From assembly GCF_002699985.1 (NCBI RefSeq), contig NZ_LKBT01000001.1, forward strand, positions 124,001 through 188,000: a DNA stretch of 64,000 nt, written 5' to 3'. Of this stretch, positions 16,684 to 25,360 are shown one piece after another (the first letter of the stretch is position 1; each line of letters opens with the position of its first letter). Source of the DNA: Pseudomonas sp. ICMP 561 (GTDB lineage Bacteria; Pseudomonadota; Gammaproteobacteria; Pseudomonadales; Pseudomonadaceae). The notes under the pieces are model-generated. The model had not been told where the DNA came from. It saw only the letters and a list, made by a program, of their open reading frames with translations, and did not search any database. The position numbers were made by a program, and so were the translations under genes.

Positions 16684-17025
16684 TCATGCGTGTAGCCGCC
16701 TGATCTCCTGTCTGACTCCCCAACCCTCGACTTCTCCGTCCAGCGGAGTGATCGCAGCCTGGAAATCCTGCTCGAAATCACCGATGCCATCATAAGTCGC
16801 GTGCATGACCTTGCTTAGCTGCAGGTGCCAGGCACCGTCATCTCGAACATTGATCTGAGTGTTAAGGGACTCGCCGCGATACTGATCTGCAGCCTGCCTT
16901 GCCCGTTCCTCGTCCGGGAAAATGGCGTAGAACTCGATGGGATGGATGCGTGCGAAATCGAAACCGCTTTCTTTCATGCGGCGCAGCACGTTGCTGCTGA
17001 TGTCCTCTTGATAGGCTGTGCTCAT
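16684..17025 (-). CDS. RraB-family ribonuclease E inhibitor-like protein
   Basis: A 113-aa protein. ISSNVLRRMKESGFDFARIHPIEFYAIFPDEE and the end GEVEGWGVRQE fit the RraB/DUF1260 fold. In E. coli RraB binds RNase E and alters which RNAs it cleaves; whether this shorter protein does the same is inference. GGAGG lies 8 nt before the ATG, and a terminator follows. It stands alone. Confidence 0.75.
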   Translation of the reverse strand: MSTAYQEDISSNVLRRMKESGFDFARIHPIEFYAIFPDEERARQAADQYRGESLNTQINVRDDGAWHLQLSKVMHATYDGIGDFEQDFQAAITPLDGEVEGWGVRQEIRRLHA

Positions 17026-17272
17026 GAAACGTCCTCCTATTCAACGATAGATAGAGTTTCAACATTCCCTGCGCGGCACTCACCGGTAGTACCACTACAC
17101 AGCAGATACTCTGCTTAACGGGATCAAGCATGTAGCTGACAAGGCCGTGCCTGTTGCCAGACCGGCATCGACATGGAGAGAACGGGAGAAACGCTTCACC
17201 CGTCTCACTTGCAGAGTAACCCCATCATTGGTCTTCTGCCAATTCCCGGCGGGGGCAATTTTTTCAATGCGC

Positions 17273-17509
17273 TCAGAAAACCTCTTTGATCGAGATGATC
17301 TGCACAGCGTTGTGTTCTTTCAAAGACTTAGCCGTTGGCTCGGCTATACGGCCGTCCAGGTCATTCATGTCCAGCTCGTCAGCAACCGGAACCAGGATGT
17401 GCCGAAGACGCTGGGCGGCCTTCTCATCGCTGGGAAGCTCCTCGGATTCCATCACATGGCTTTGTTGCACACCGTCTTTGTCGAGATACGAAATGTTCCA
17501 CTGTTTCAT
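17273..17509 (-). CDS. small hypothetical protein, 78 aa
   Basis: The start is ATG 17509 with GAGGAG 8 nt before it; eight upstream codons of open frame are ignored. The product, MKQWNISYLDKDGVQQSHV through IKEVF, is acidic and looks like a small alpha/beta cytoplasmic protein. I do not recognise the family. It is on the same strand as the rraB-like gene and 247 bp upstream of it. Confidence 0.6.
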   Translation of the reverse strand: MKQWNISYLDKDGVQQSHVMESEELPSDEKAAQRLRHILVPVADELDMNDLDGRIAEPTAKSLKEHNAVQIISIKEVF

Positions 17510-17684
17510 CAAGGTCTCCTCGGCAGCCGACAATGCGGCTTACGTGATCTTGACCTTTTGACGCGGGCATTCGTTCACAGGATTTGAATCATTGCAGTGC
17601 TTGTTCGTCAGGCTAAAACGCACATTCCCGAGGAGAAGGCCCTGAGTTAATGGCACCACGCGGTCTCACGGTAGACAGACCTGT

Positions 17685-17874
17685 ACAGACTGTGTGAAAA
17701 CGTAGCGAGCGACGGCAAGACAAGGCGCAACGAGCGAATCAAAACAGCCGAAAAACGGCCGGGGTCGCGTCCGACTCTAGTGTTCTAAATGAGCATTTTT
17801 CGGCTGTTTTTAACGCAGTATTGTGCGCGTAGCACCGAAGGTGCCCAGCCTGCAGTAGTTTTCACACAGTCTGT
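17685..17874. mobile_element. MITE-like element with 17-bp perfect terminal inverted repeats
   Basis: ACAGACTGTGTGAAAAC at 17685-17701 is repeated in perfect inversion as GTTTTCACACAGTCTGT at 17858-17874. Inside is a second inverted pair, AAAACAGCCGAAAAA / TTTTTCGGCTGTTTT (about 17740-17755 and 17796-17811). The 190-bp unit has no gene. The ends look like those of a transposable element, so this is probably a non-autonomous derivative mobilised in trans. I could not establish a target duplication. Confidence 0.72.
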
Positions 17875-17962
17875 GTAGGAGCGCGCTTGCCCGCGATTCG
17901 TTCTGTCAGCCGATGAACATATCGCCTGTGGTGAAGCTATCGCGGGCAAGCGCGCTCCTACA
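17874..17962. repeat. REP pair, GCGCGCTTGCCCGCGAT family
   Basis: TGTAGGAGCGCGCTTGCCCG is inverted as CGGGCAAGCGCGCTCCTACA. It begins at the last base of the MITE-like element. Confidence 0.85.
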
Positions 17963-18070
17963 GCTAAAAAACATTCCAAATCATATAGTTGGTTTTTTTG
18001 ATACGAGTCGCCCGGTTTCAATGGCACCACGCTGTCTGGCGGCAAACGACGATACCTTCGGCCAGACAAC

Positions 18071-18097
18071 AAAAAGCCCCTGCATGAGGGGCTTCTT
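18071..18097 (-). terminator. terminator of the LTA-synthase-like gene
   Basis: On the minus strand AAGCCCCTCATGCAGGGGCTT is followed by TTTGTTG. Confidence 0.8.
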
Positions 18098-18116
18098 GGA
18101 TTACGTCACCAGCAGG

Positions 18117-20204
18117 TCAATTCTTGCTCGCTTCGACCCCTGCGGTGTTATCCAGCAAGCTCTTGGTCGCCGTTTGCAGGAAGCTGTCGAGCTTGTCGCG
18201 CATTTCCTTGGCATCAGGCGCATTCGGAATCACTTCAGCACGCGGCGTACGGCCCAGGGTGTACGACAGAACCTTAGGCTCCATATCCTTGGGCTCAATC
18301 AGAATCCGGTCTTGAGTGACCAAAGCAACGGTCTGCTCACCACCCGATGGCTTGATCACACCAAAGCCCGTGTCGCCCGCCGGCAGGTTGAGCAAGTCGC
18401 GGCCCCAGCACTGATGACGGGTTTCACCGCCAAGACGACCCATGATCGTGGGCACGATGTCGATCTGGGTTCCTACAATGCTGCTGCGCTGACCAAACTT
18501 CTCTTGAACACCCGGAGCGATAATCAACATTGGCACATTGAAGCGCCCGAGATCCATTTCAGTAATCTGCTGATGATTACCGAAACCGTGGTCCCCCACT
18601 ACAACAAACAGGGTTTCCTTGTAGAACGGCTCTTTCTTGACCTTCTCGAAGAACTGGCCAAGCGCCCAATCTGAATAACGCATCGCAGTAAGGTGTTCGT
18701 CCAACGAGCCTTGACCGGTAACTTTCTCGACCGGCAGGTTGGTCGGCAATGCATAAGGTGTGTGGTTGGAAAGGCTTTGAAGCAGTGCATAGAAAGGCTT
18801 GCCCTTCTCCGCACGAGCTTTCAACTCCTGCGCGCCGCGATCAAACATGTCCTGATCAGAAACACCCCAGGTCGGATCGGAGAACACTGGATTGACGAAG
18901 TCTTCACGACCCACAAAATTGGTCATGCCCTGATTACTGAAGAAACCTGACTGGTTGTCCCAGGCGAAGTTACCGTTATAAACATAGACGTCGTCAAAAC
19001 CACGGGCACTCAGCAACTGCGGCAAGCCAGACAGCTTGTGTGCGCCTTCAGGCATGCGCATCAGGTACTCGAAAGCCGGCAGATTGGGGAAGCAAGCCAT
19101 GGTGGCGAACATCCCTTGGTGGGTGTGCGTACCATTGGAGAAGAAGTGATCGAACAACAGGCCTTCTTTGGACAACTTGTCAAAGTAAGGCGTGATGTTC
19201 GCCTCATCACCCAACGCGCCCACGGCATGGCCCGCGAAACTTTCCATCAGGATCACAACGACGTTCTTGATTGGCAGCGTATTCTCAACCGGCGGCGTGA
19301 AGTCGCGGCGGACAGAAGCAATATCGCCATCTACCAGTTTGTCGTGGCTGGTCAAAAGCATGCCACGCACGATCTGCTCTGCCTCAGCTTCGGGCAAAGT
19401 GGCTTTCCAGGCATTATCGCGATGCGATGACATGCTGGCCTTGGCTGCGGCGATCAGCGTCAGGGTGCCATTGAGACCCAGTGTGTTGGCGAAATTGGAT
19501 TCCGTGGTGTAAGCATCACCCCAGCGCAGGGGCGGCCCCTGACGCAGCGTGCCACGCACGGCAATAACAGCGATCAGCAGGCAAACCACGAATACGCCAA
19601 TACGCGCATACCAGGGCGCAACGACGCGATTGCTGGCATTGCTGACGCTGAACTCACCACGTGGGCGGGTTGCACGATCAACACCTTTGAATACCAGGCT
19701 CAGCAACCAGGTGACCACAGCCCAGGCCAGCAGGTAGCGCACCACCGGGAAGCCGTACCACAACATGCTTAGAACGGTCTTCGGATCCTCCTTGACGTAC
19801 TGGAACACCAGGCCATTCAAGCGCTGGTGGAACTCGCGGTAGAAGTCCATTTCCATCAGGCCGAGAAACAGCGTGATGCTGGCTACCACAGTCAGCCAGA
19901 AACGGAAGAAGCCTCGTGCAGCCATTGCCCGCGCGCTGAATAAAGAGAGCAGCAGCGGAACAAGCAGGTAAACCGTCAGACGCAAGTCGAAACGTATCCC
20001 ATTGAACAGCGCCTCGACAAATGCAGAGGCCGGTGTATCACCGATCATCTCGCGGTTATAAACCAGCAAAGCGACGCGCAGGAGCGTGTACATGACCATC
20101 AGCACCAATGCACTGAGCAGCGTATAGGCCAGGTGCGATTTGACGGTGGGTTGCAGCGAGCGCGACGACGCGTGCTTTGGAATCATAGCGTCCGGTTTAG
20201 CCAT
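18117..20204 (-). CDS. LTA synthase family membrane phosphotransferase/sulfatase
   Basis: A 695-aa protein with five N-terminal membrane helices (about residues 20-240) and a large periplasmic sulfatase-type domain. The metal and nucleophile region is VVILMESFAGHAVGALG, then FSNGTHTHQGMFATM with a likely catalytic Thr. VVGDHGFGNHQ is the second metal site. The family moves phosphoglycerol or phosphoethanolamine from lipids to glycans. Gram-negative members act on osmoregulated glucans or lipopolysaccharide, but the acceptor here is unknown. Monocistronic, with its own terminator. Confidence 0.88.
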   Translation of the reverse strand: MAKPDAMIPKHASSRSLQPTVKSHLAYTLLSALVLMVMYTLLRVALLVYNREMIGDTPASAFVEALFNGIRFDLRLTVYLLVPLLLSLFSARAMAARGFFRFWLTVVASITLFLGLMEMDFYREFHQRLNGLVFQYVKEDPKTVLSMLWYGFPVVRYLLAWAVVTWLLSLVFKGVDRATRPRGEFSVSNASNRVVAPWYARIGVFVVCLLIAVIAVRGTLRQGPPLRWGDAYTTESNFANTLGLNGTLTLIAAAKASMSSHRDNAWKATLPEAEAEQIVRGMLLTSHDKLVDGDIASVRRDFTPPVENTLPIKNVVVILMESFAGHAVGALGDEANITPYFDKLSKEGLLFDHFFSNGTHTHQGMFATMACFPNLPAFEYLMRMPEGAHKLSGLPQLLSARGFDDVYVYNGNFAWDNQSGFFSNQGMTNFVGREDFVNPVFSDPTWGVSDQDMFDRGAQELKARAEKGKPFYALLQSLSNHTPYALPTNLPVEKVTGQGSLDEHLTAMRYSDWALGQFFEKVKKEPFYKETLFVVVGDHGFGNHQQITEMDLGRFNVPMLIIAPGVQEKFGQRSSIVGTQIDIVPTIMGRLGGETRHQCWGRDLLNLPAGDTGFGVIKPSGGEQTVALVTQDRILIEPKDMEPKVLSYTLGRTPRAEVIPNAPDAKEMRDKLDSFLQTATKSLLDNTAGVEASKN

Positions 20205-20559
20205 GTTGTTCTAGGATCCGTTGGATTCAAAGTAAGGTTCGAAAAGCAGTCGCGCCCGGCAATGAATGGGCATTGACGAACGACGGGCGCAAATCTTACG
20301 TGATCGCCCGGGATTTAGCAGCGATACACGGCAGATGTTTTACTTTCAGCTGCAGGAAGTCGGGTGAGAAGCGAGAGGAAAGGCGGATGATAAAACCCGG
20401 CCACACCATTACCCATAGCTAACGGCTGAAAAGCGCGCGCAATGTTCTATGAAGAGGCGTGAAAATTTTGTAGTGGCGAATCGACGGTAATGGGCGCCCT
20501 AGGCATGTTACGCAGGCATCGCTCCCCAGCAGCAGAAGCCTGCGTAACCTTCGCAGAGG
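20205..20559. other. intergenic region of 355 bp with an 11-bp hairpin
   Basis: No gene. GTTACGCAGGC (20507-20517) and GCCTGCGTAAC (20538-20548) form a strong stem 12 nt after the speE stop. It lacks a T-run, so it may protect the 3' end more than terminate. The rest holds the promoter of the LTA-synthase-like gene. Confidence 0.45.
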
Positions 20560-21420
20560 TCAGTCGTTGCTGGGTTTGTTCACAGCCTGCAACACGTACT
20601 GCGGCAACGCGAACGCGCCGATGTGCACTTCAGGATTGTAATAGCGCGTAACAATGCCGCTGCCTGAGAAACGCTGACGCAAGGTTTCCAGTGGCAACTT
20701 GCGATAAGCAGGATCGGTCGCGCCCCAAGCAAACGTCATGGCACCACCGATGTAGGTCGGAATGGCTGCCTGATAGAAATGCCAGTCCGCGAACAGGCCA
20801 CGCATGCGCCCTGCCGTGGTTTGCACGCCGCTGAGCTGCATGAACGGAGTACCGTTCTGCGTCACCAGAATACCGCCTTCGTTCAGGCAGCGATGGCAGG
20901 CCTGATAGAAGTTTTCCGAGAACAATACCTCGCCCGGACCAATCGGGTCGGTGGAGTCGGAAATGATTACGTCGAATTTTTCTTCCGTGGTCGCGACAAA
21001 ACGCATGCCGTCGTCGATCACCAGATTCAGGCGCGAGTCATCGAACGCACCCTTGGAGTGTTCCGGCAGGAACTCCTTGCACATCTCCACCACGGTGCCG
21101 TCGATTTCGACCATGGTGATGTGTTCAACGGTGTCGTGCTTGGCCACTTCACGCAGCATGCCGCCATCACCGCCGCCAATGATCAGTACACGACGGGCTG
21201 CGCCATGAGCCAGGATCGGCACGTGGGTCAGCATCTCGTGGTAGATGAATTCGTCAGCTTCGGTGGTTTGAATCACGCCATCCAGCGCCATGACCCGGCC
21301 CATGCGCGGGTTCTGGAAAATCACCAGATGCTGATGTTCGGTGCGCACTTCGTGAAGCATTTTTTCAATGCGAAAGCGCTGGCCGTAACCTTCGTACAAC
21401 GTTTCTTGATAATCGCTCAT
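20560..21420 (-). CDS. speE: spermidine synthase
   Basis: A 286-aa polyamine aminopropyltransferase. It has [22 protein letters not shown] at the N-terminus, the decarboxylated-SAM site [10 protein letters not shown] near residue 87, and the catalytic [10 protein letters not shown] near 155. It transfers aminopropyl from decarboxylated SAM to putrescine, giving spermidine and methylthioadenosine. The mtnBDC genes that help recycle methylthioadenosine are 5.6 kb away. No speD lies next to it. Confidence 0.94.
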   Translation of the reverse strand: MSDYQETLYEGYGQRFRIEKMLHEVRTEHQHLVIFQNPRMGRVMALDGVIQTTEADEFIYHEMLTHVPILAHGAARRVLIIGGGDGGMLREVAKHDTVEHITMVEIDGTVVEMCKEFLPEHSKGAFDDSRLNLVIDDGMRFVATTEEKFDVIISDSTDPIGPGEVLFSENFYQACHRCLNEGGILVTQNGTPFMQLSGVQTTAGRMRGLFADWHFYQAAIPTYIGGAMTFAWGATDPAYRKLPLETLRQRFSGSGIVTRYYNPEVHIGAFALPQYVLQAVNKPSND

Positions 21421-21580
21421 GGGTAGGTCCCTGATGAATGCTGAAGACAGGACGGCCGGCCGCCCATAAGAAAGGCGCGCATTCTACGTCGCGAAAGATG
21501 ACAGGTCGAACCTCGGATGATGCAATCACTGAAAACCCTGGGTTTCTGTTAAAAATTCCTGAGTCTGAAGATGCGCATTT

Positions 21581-21651
21581 TGTAGGAGCTGCCGAAGGCT
21601 GCGAAGCGTTTGACCTGATACACCGCTATCGCAGCCTTCGGCAGCTCCTGA
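21581..21651. repeat. REP pair, GCTGCCGAAGGCTGCGA family
   Basis: TGTAGGAGCTGCCGAAGGC is inverted as GCCTTCGGCAGCTCCTG. It lies upstream of speE. Confidence 0.85.
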
Positions 21652-21688
21652 CACTGCATATAAATCATTGAATGCACGAGATTTTCAT

Positions 21689-21776
21689 GTGGGTGCCGAG
21701 CTTGCTCGCGATAAACGATAACGCGGTATGGCTTATGACTGTGTCTCATATATCGCGGGCAAGCCTCGCTCCCACA
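21689..21776. repeat. REP pair, GAGCTTGCTCGCGAT family
   Basis: GTGGGTGCCGAGCTTGCTCG is paired with CGGGCAAGCCTCGCTCCCAC. With the preceding pair it fills the 408-bp gap between speE and the PLDc_N gene. Confidence 0.75.
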
Positions 21777-21828
21777 GGGGATATGCGTGCCTCATGCATC
21801 GCGGACAAGCTCCGCACATGGAACCGAG

Positions 21829-22020
21829 TCAAATCCGCACATTACCCCGCGGGCCAGCGAGGGCCCAGATGACCAGCCCCAGCACCGGCATCAGGACGAT
21901 CAGCAATATCCAGAGAACCTTGATCCCGGTTTCTGCTCCACTTTTCAGTACGTGGATGACGGCCCAGATGTCGAGAGCCAGAATAATCAGCCCTACCAAA
22001 CTATTAAACGTCGAACCCAT
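21829..22020 (-). CDS. small membrane protein, PLD nuclease N-terminal (PLDc_N) family
   Basis: A 63-aa protein with two membrane helices. The end WILLIVLMPVLGLVIWALAGPRG is the PLDc_N signature found at the N-terminus of cardiolipin synthases and also as free-standing small proteins. No catalytic HKD domain is present. The role of the stand-alone form is unknown. Confidence 0.82.
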   Translation of the reverse strand: MGSTFNSLVGLIILALDIWAVIHVLKSGAETGIKVLWILLIVLMPVLGLVIWALAGPRGNVRI

Positions 22021-22169
22021 GATGTTGCTCCAGATTGAATACTTGCCGCTTAGGATAGTGGCTTTCCTGCAGGGTTCCGTTGAACCAACAGCATATTTGC
22101 AGGTTCCGAATCGGATCAGGTCATTATTTAAACAGTGACCTTCAGATTTTTCAGACAGGTCGGCCAGTC

Positions 22170-23096
22170 ATGCAAACACCCGCACAACCAAGATCGCTCT
22201 GGGCCTCATGGTTAGCCCAGGCTCAGTCCACTCCCCTGCTCAGCCTGGGGTTTCTGCTGGTGGTACTGGTCGTCCTCGGGCTTTTCATTGCCAGCGGTTA
22301 CAACGCTATTTACGGCACTAATCAAGACAACCTGCATTACGCGCTGCTCGGTGGTACCGCGGGTTTCGCGGCGACGGCTTTAGGGGCAGTCGTTGCCGTG
22401 GCACTGAGAGAGGTTGCTCAGCGGACTCAGGATGTGATGCTGGGTTTCGCAGCCGGAATGATGCTTGCCGCCAGTTCGTTTTCGCTGATTTTGCCCGGCC
22501 TGGCGGCGGCTCGGGAAATAACCGACAGCGGGCCACTCGCTGCAGGCACCGTGGTGCTTGGCCTTGGGCTGGGCGTGCTATTGATGCTTGGCCTGGATAA
22601 ATTCACCCCTCATGAACACGAAAGTGTCGGCCGCCAGGGCCCTCATTCCGAGCGCATTAACCGGGTCTGGCTGTTCGTGCTGGCAATCACTCTGCACAAC
22701 CTGCCCGAAGGCATGGCAATTGGCGTCGGTTTTGCCAATGGTGACATGGAGGTCGGGGTACCGCTGGCCACTGCCATTGCGATTCAGGACATCCCCGAGG
22801 GCCTGGCTATTGCTTTGGCGTTGCGGGTAACGGGCCTGTCGTCGATGAAGGCCATGCTGGTCGCAGTTGGCTCAGGCTTGATGGAGCCAATCGGTGCGCT
22901 GATCGGCCTGGGGATTTCCAGCGGCTTTGCCATCGCTTATCCGGTCAGCCTGGGGCTGGCTGCGGGCGCGATGATCTTCGTGGTATCGCATGAAGTGATT
23001 CCGGAAACCCACCGCAATGGCCATCAGACTTCAGCGACCTTGGGGCTGATGGGCGGCTTTGCGGTGATGATGTTCCTCGACACGGCATTGGGCTAG
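22170..23096 (+). CDS. ZIP family metal transporter
   Basis: A 308-aa protein with about eight membrane helices. Helix IV and V metal motifs are HNLPEGMAIGVGFA and QDIPEGLAIALAL, as in ZupT, which imports Zn2+, Fe2+ and other divalent ions. A later SHEVIPETHR adds a conserved site. A histidine near HEHESVGRQGPHSER in the cytoplasmic loop may sense metal. The start is ATG 22170; the frame is open 30 codons upstream, without conservation that I can see. Confidence 0.9.
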   Translation: MQTPAQPRSLWASWLAQAQSTPLLSLGFLLVVLVVLGLFIASGYNAIYGTNQDNLHYALLGGTAGFAATALGAVVAVALREVAQRTQDVMLGFAAGMMLAASSFSLILPGLAAAREITDSGPLAAGTVVLGLGLGVLLMLGLDKFTPHEHESVGRQGPHSERINRVWLFVLAITLHNLPEGMAIGVGFANGDMEVGVPLATAIAIQDIPEGLAIALALRVTGLSSMKAMLVAVGSGLMEPIGALIGLGISSGFAIAYPVSLGLAAGAMIFVVSHEVIPETHRNGHQTSATLGLMGGFAVMMFLDTALG

Positions 23097-23100
23097 GCAG

Positions 23101-23622
23101 TTAAAGGCTGCGCAGCGCTTCCAGTGCAGGCGCTGCGTGAATGTTCAATGCAGCACACAACTCAAGCACACGGGCCTGATCATTGCCGTAGATGAGTACC
23201 GCCTGCAGTTCGTCATCCAGCGGCTGGCTGAAATTCATCAACACATAACCGCCGTTTTCCTTATTCATGCTGCCCAGCTGAATCTGGATACGATTGAGCG
23301 CAACCAGTGCCTCGACCTTGGCCAGTTGTTTGGGCTTGATATTGAACACCACCTCTTTACCAAACGATTCGACAATCTGTGCGAACAAGTCCGTGTAGGT
23401 GTCTGCCTGAAACAGCACCGTATCAGGCAAACTGCCCACCACCACCCACTCGCCTAACGGGATCGGAAACGTGTCGTCGTAATTGATATCGGGATTGGCG
23501 GCCAGAAACGCCGAAGGATCCGCATAGGCCTGTGCGGCCTCATCAGCAACACGCTCGATATCCTGCTCGCCCATGCAACCCGAACTGATTTTGCCGATTA
23601 ATTCGATGAGTTGATTCTTCAC
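23101..23622 (-). CDS. hypothetical cytoplasmic protein, 173 aa
   Basis: The start is a GTG with AGGATC before it. The protein is acidic, without signal peptide or membrane segments, and has FPIPLGEWVVVGSLPDTVLFQAD in the middle. I do not recognise the family with certainty. It lies downstream of the ankyrin gene on the same strand, but a terminator at 23646-23684 separates the two. It converges on the ZIP gene with 4 bp between stops. Confidence 0.7.
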   Translation of the reverse strand: MKNQLIELIGKISSGCMGEQDIERVADEAAQAYADPSAFLAANPDINYDDTFPIPLGEWVVVGSLPDTVLFQADTYTDLFAQIVESFGKEVVFNIKPKQLAKVEALVALNRIQIQLGSMNKENGGYVLMNFSQPLDDELQAVLIYGNDQARVLELCAALNIHAAPALEALRSL

Positions 23623-23645
23623 GGGAGATCCTGATCACGAGCAAA

Positions 23646-23684
23646 AATAAAGGCGCGAAGGATACCGGCAATTCCTTCGCGCCT
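23646..23684 (-). terminator. terminator of the ankyrin gene
   Basis: On the minus strand AGGCGCGAAGGA ... TCCTTCGCGCCT is followed by TTATTTTTGC. Confidence 0.85.
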
Positions 23685-23707
23685 CTATCACTTAAGCCGG
23701 TAATCGA

Positions 23708-24241
23708 TCAGCCAGCGAGCCGCGCCAGTTGCTCGGCGGTATCTGCGGCCCCCATGGTCTGAGCGGCGGCCAGCGGCGTAACGCCCTTGGCATCGCGAGC
23801 ATTGGGGTTGGCGCCCTTGCTGATCAGGTAGTCGACAATAGCGGTTCGGTTGAACATGGCCGCCATCATCAGTGCAGTACGACCGTCCGCCGAGGCACCT
23901 TCGACTTCAGCGCCGCCATCGACCAGCAATTTGACCACTTCGAGATCACCTTTGAATGCAGCCCCGGCAATCGGGCTTTGACCGTTGTCGTTACGAATCT
24001 CCGGATCAGCCTTGTACTTGAGCAGTGCCTGCACGGCATCTTTGTGGCCGTGATAGCTGGCGAGCATCAACAGCGTATCGCCTTTGTGATTGCGCAAATT
24101 CGGCGTAAGGCCTTTCTCCAGCAATCTGTCCAGCATTACTGCATCGCCGCGACGGGCGACGTCAAATACCTGCTCGGCAAACTCCAGAGCCTCCTCGTCG
24201 TTCATTTGCACAGGTTGATTGCTGGTGTTCTGGTCTGACAT
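23708..24241 (-). CDS. ankyrin repeat protein
   Basis: A 177-aa protein beginning MSDQNTSNQ with GGGAG before the ATG. Four to five ankyrin repeats follow: GDTLLMLASYHGHKDAVQALL, GQSPIAGAAFKGDLEVVKLL, GRTALMMAAMFNRTAIVDYL and GVTPLAAAQTMGAADTAEQL. Ankyrin repeats bind other proteins. There is no signal peptide. In Pseudomonas a similar ankyrin gene (ankB) sits beside a catalase, but no catalase is here, so the partner is unknown. Confidence 0.9.
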   Translation of the reverse strand: MSDQNTSNQPVQMNDEEALEFAEQVFDVARRGDAVMLDRLLEKGLTPNLRNHKGDTLLMLASYHGHKDAVQALLKYKADPEIRNDNGQSPIAGAAFKGDLEVVKLLVDGGAEVEGASADGRTALMMAAMFNRTAIVDYLISKGANPNARDAKGVTPLAAAQTMGAADTAEQLARLAG

Positions 24242-24705
24242 GGGTGACTCCCGCAGAAAATAAGGCATGGGCAGAGCAACCGCACGGCAACTCCCTTCTT
24301 GCATTTAATGACCGCAAGTCTCCAGAGGCGTTCGTCCAGAATCAAGGTAGATGGCAATTTACTACCCGTCATCGACTAGTGAGGCGTTCACCCCATCTTT
24401 TTTATTGGCTGGCCGAATAAAAACCCCATCACGCGGTCGTAGTAATCACGAAACGAGGCACGACCCTACCCGCTGAATCCTTTCTGCTCCCCGCAGCAAA
24501 GTTCCCTCGCTGCAAAAAAAAACCTTAAAAAAACCGCAAAATGCAGGATGCCCGGCAGCCATTCATGCATATTGCACGAATCCGTAAAAACAAATTATTT
24601 ATAAACCATTGTTTTTAAAGGATTTTTTTATAACACAAACACTGGCACAGTCACTGCACTAGTACTACCAAGCTTGTTATCCCATGAGCAATGGAGCCGC
24701 TAGAC
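24242..24705. other. AT-rich intergenic region of 464 bp holding the DUF3509 promoter
   Basis: No gene. Several A/T runs lie at 24500-24640 just before the sigma-54 type site at 24643; such bent, AT-rich DNA is typical upstream of IHF-assisted promoters. I cannot identify the activator site. Confidence 0.45.
24643..24658 (+). promoter_or_regulatory. sigma-54 (RpoN) type promoter
   Basis: TGGCACAGTCACTGCA has the invariant GG and GC exactly 10 nt apart and a full TGGCAC -24 box. The -12 box CTGCA differs from TTGCA at one base. It lies 48 nt before the DUF3509 ATG. Confidence 0.7.
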
Positions 24706-24984
24706 ATGACTTTTATCCAAGAGAAATTCGCTTCCGTATTCTCCGAATTCGACGTAACCACTCAGGCCCGCCCGGATGGCGGTGTGCTGCTGTCGTTGCG
24801 TAACGGCGAAGGCAAACAGATCCGTCGTTCCATTTCCTACGCTCAGTTGCACACCCCGGTGCAGCTTGAGTGGGTGATCAGCGCGATTCGTCGTGACCTG
24901 GCTGGCCAGGCAAGCGACCTGCCCGCGATTTCCATGCTGCAAAGTCAGCACCGCTTTGATCTGCCGACGTATCACACTCGTTGA
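24706..24984 (+). CDS. DUF3509 domain protein
   Basis: A 92-aa protein, MTFIQEKFASVFSEF..., with SISYAQLHTPVQLEWVISAIRRDL and the end LQSQHRFDLPTYHTR. I recall this as DUF3509, a family nearly restricted to Pseudomonas. GGAG lies 9 nt before the ATG. It stands alone between a sigma-54 type promoter and a strong terminator, so its expression is likely tied to nitrogen status, motility or another RpoN programme. No activity is known. Confidence 0.82.
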   Translation: MTFIQEKFASVFSEFDVTTQARPDGGVLLSLRNGEGKQIRRSISYAQLHTPVQLEWVISAIRRDLAGQASDLPAISMLQSQHRFDLPTYHTR

Positions 24985-25046
24985 TTTTGAATGTTGACTG
25001 TCCGTTTCATGCATCACTGATTCAAACGCTTCGCTCCCTTTGTTTA

Positions 25047-25083
25047 GCCGTGATTGCCAATTGGCATTCACGGCTTTTTTTTG
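25047..25083 (+). terminator. terminator of the DUF3509 gene
   Basis: GCCGTGATTGCCA and TGGCATTCACGGC form a stem followed by eight T. Confidence 0.85.
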
Positions 25084-25213
25084 CTTTGGTGAAAGATCAG
25101 GCAGGAGACGACTTGTTGGTGAGGCGGAATCTGTGACTGTGCAAGCCCAATGGTTCGCCGACAAGTTGGCTCTCGTCAAACAAAATGCAATTACCTGGCT
25201 TGGAATACTTTTA

Positions 25214-25285
25214 TGTAGGAGCAGCCAAAGGCTGCCAGGCATTTCTCCTGATACACCGCGATCGCAGCCTTCGGCAGCTCCTACA
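25214..25285. repeat. REP pair, GCTGCCGAAGGCTGCGA family
   Basis: TGTAGGAGCAGCCAAAGGC is paired with GCCTTCGGCAGCTCCTACA. Confidence 0.82.
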
Positions 25286-25360
25286 AATCTATGTTTGCTT
25301 TGCGACAGCGGTTTGTCATGAACACAATGCGCGCTCCTGCAGGGAACGTCTGATTGTTGC

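Noticed and set aside
17685..17962. Reading the whole span as one large insertion element
   Set aside because: The REP arms at 17874-17962 match other stand-alone REPs, so two separate elements abut.
18117..20204. Annotation of the sulfatase-fold protein as a true lipoteichoic acid synthase
   Set aside because: Gram-negative bacteria lack lipoteichoic acid. The fold name is kept only as a family label.
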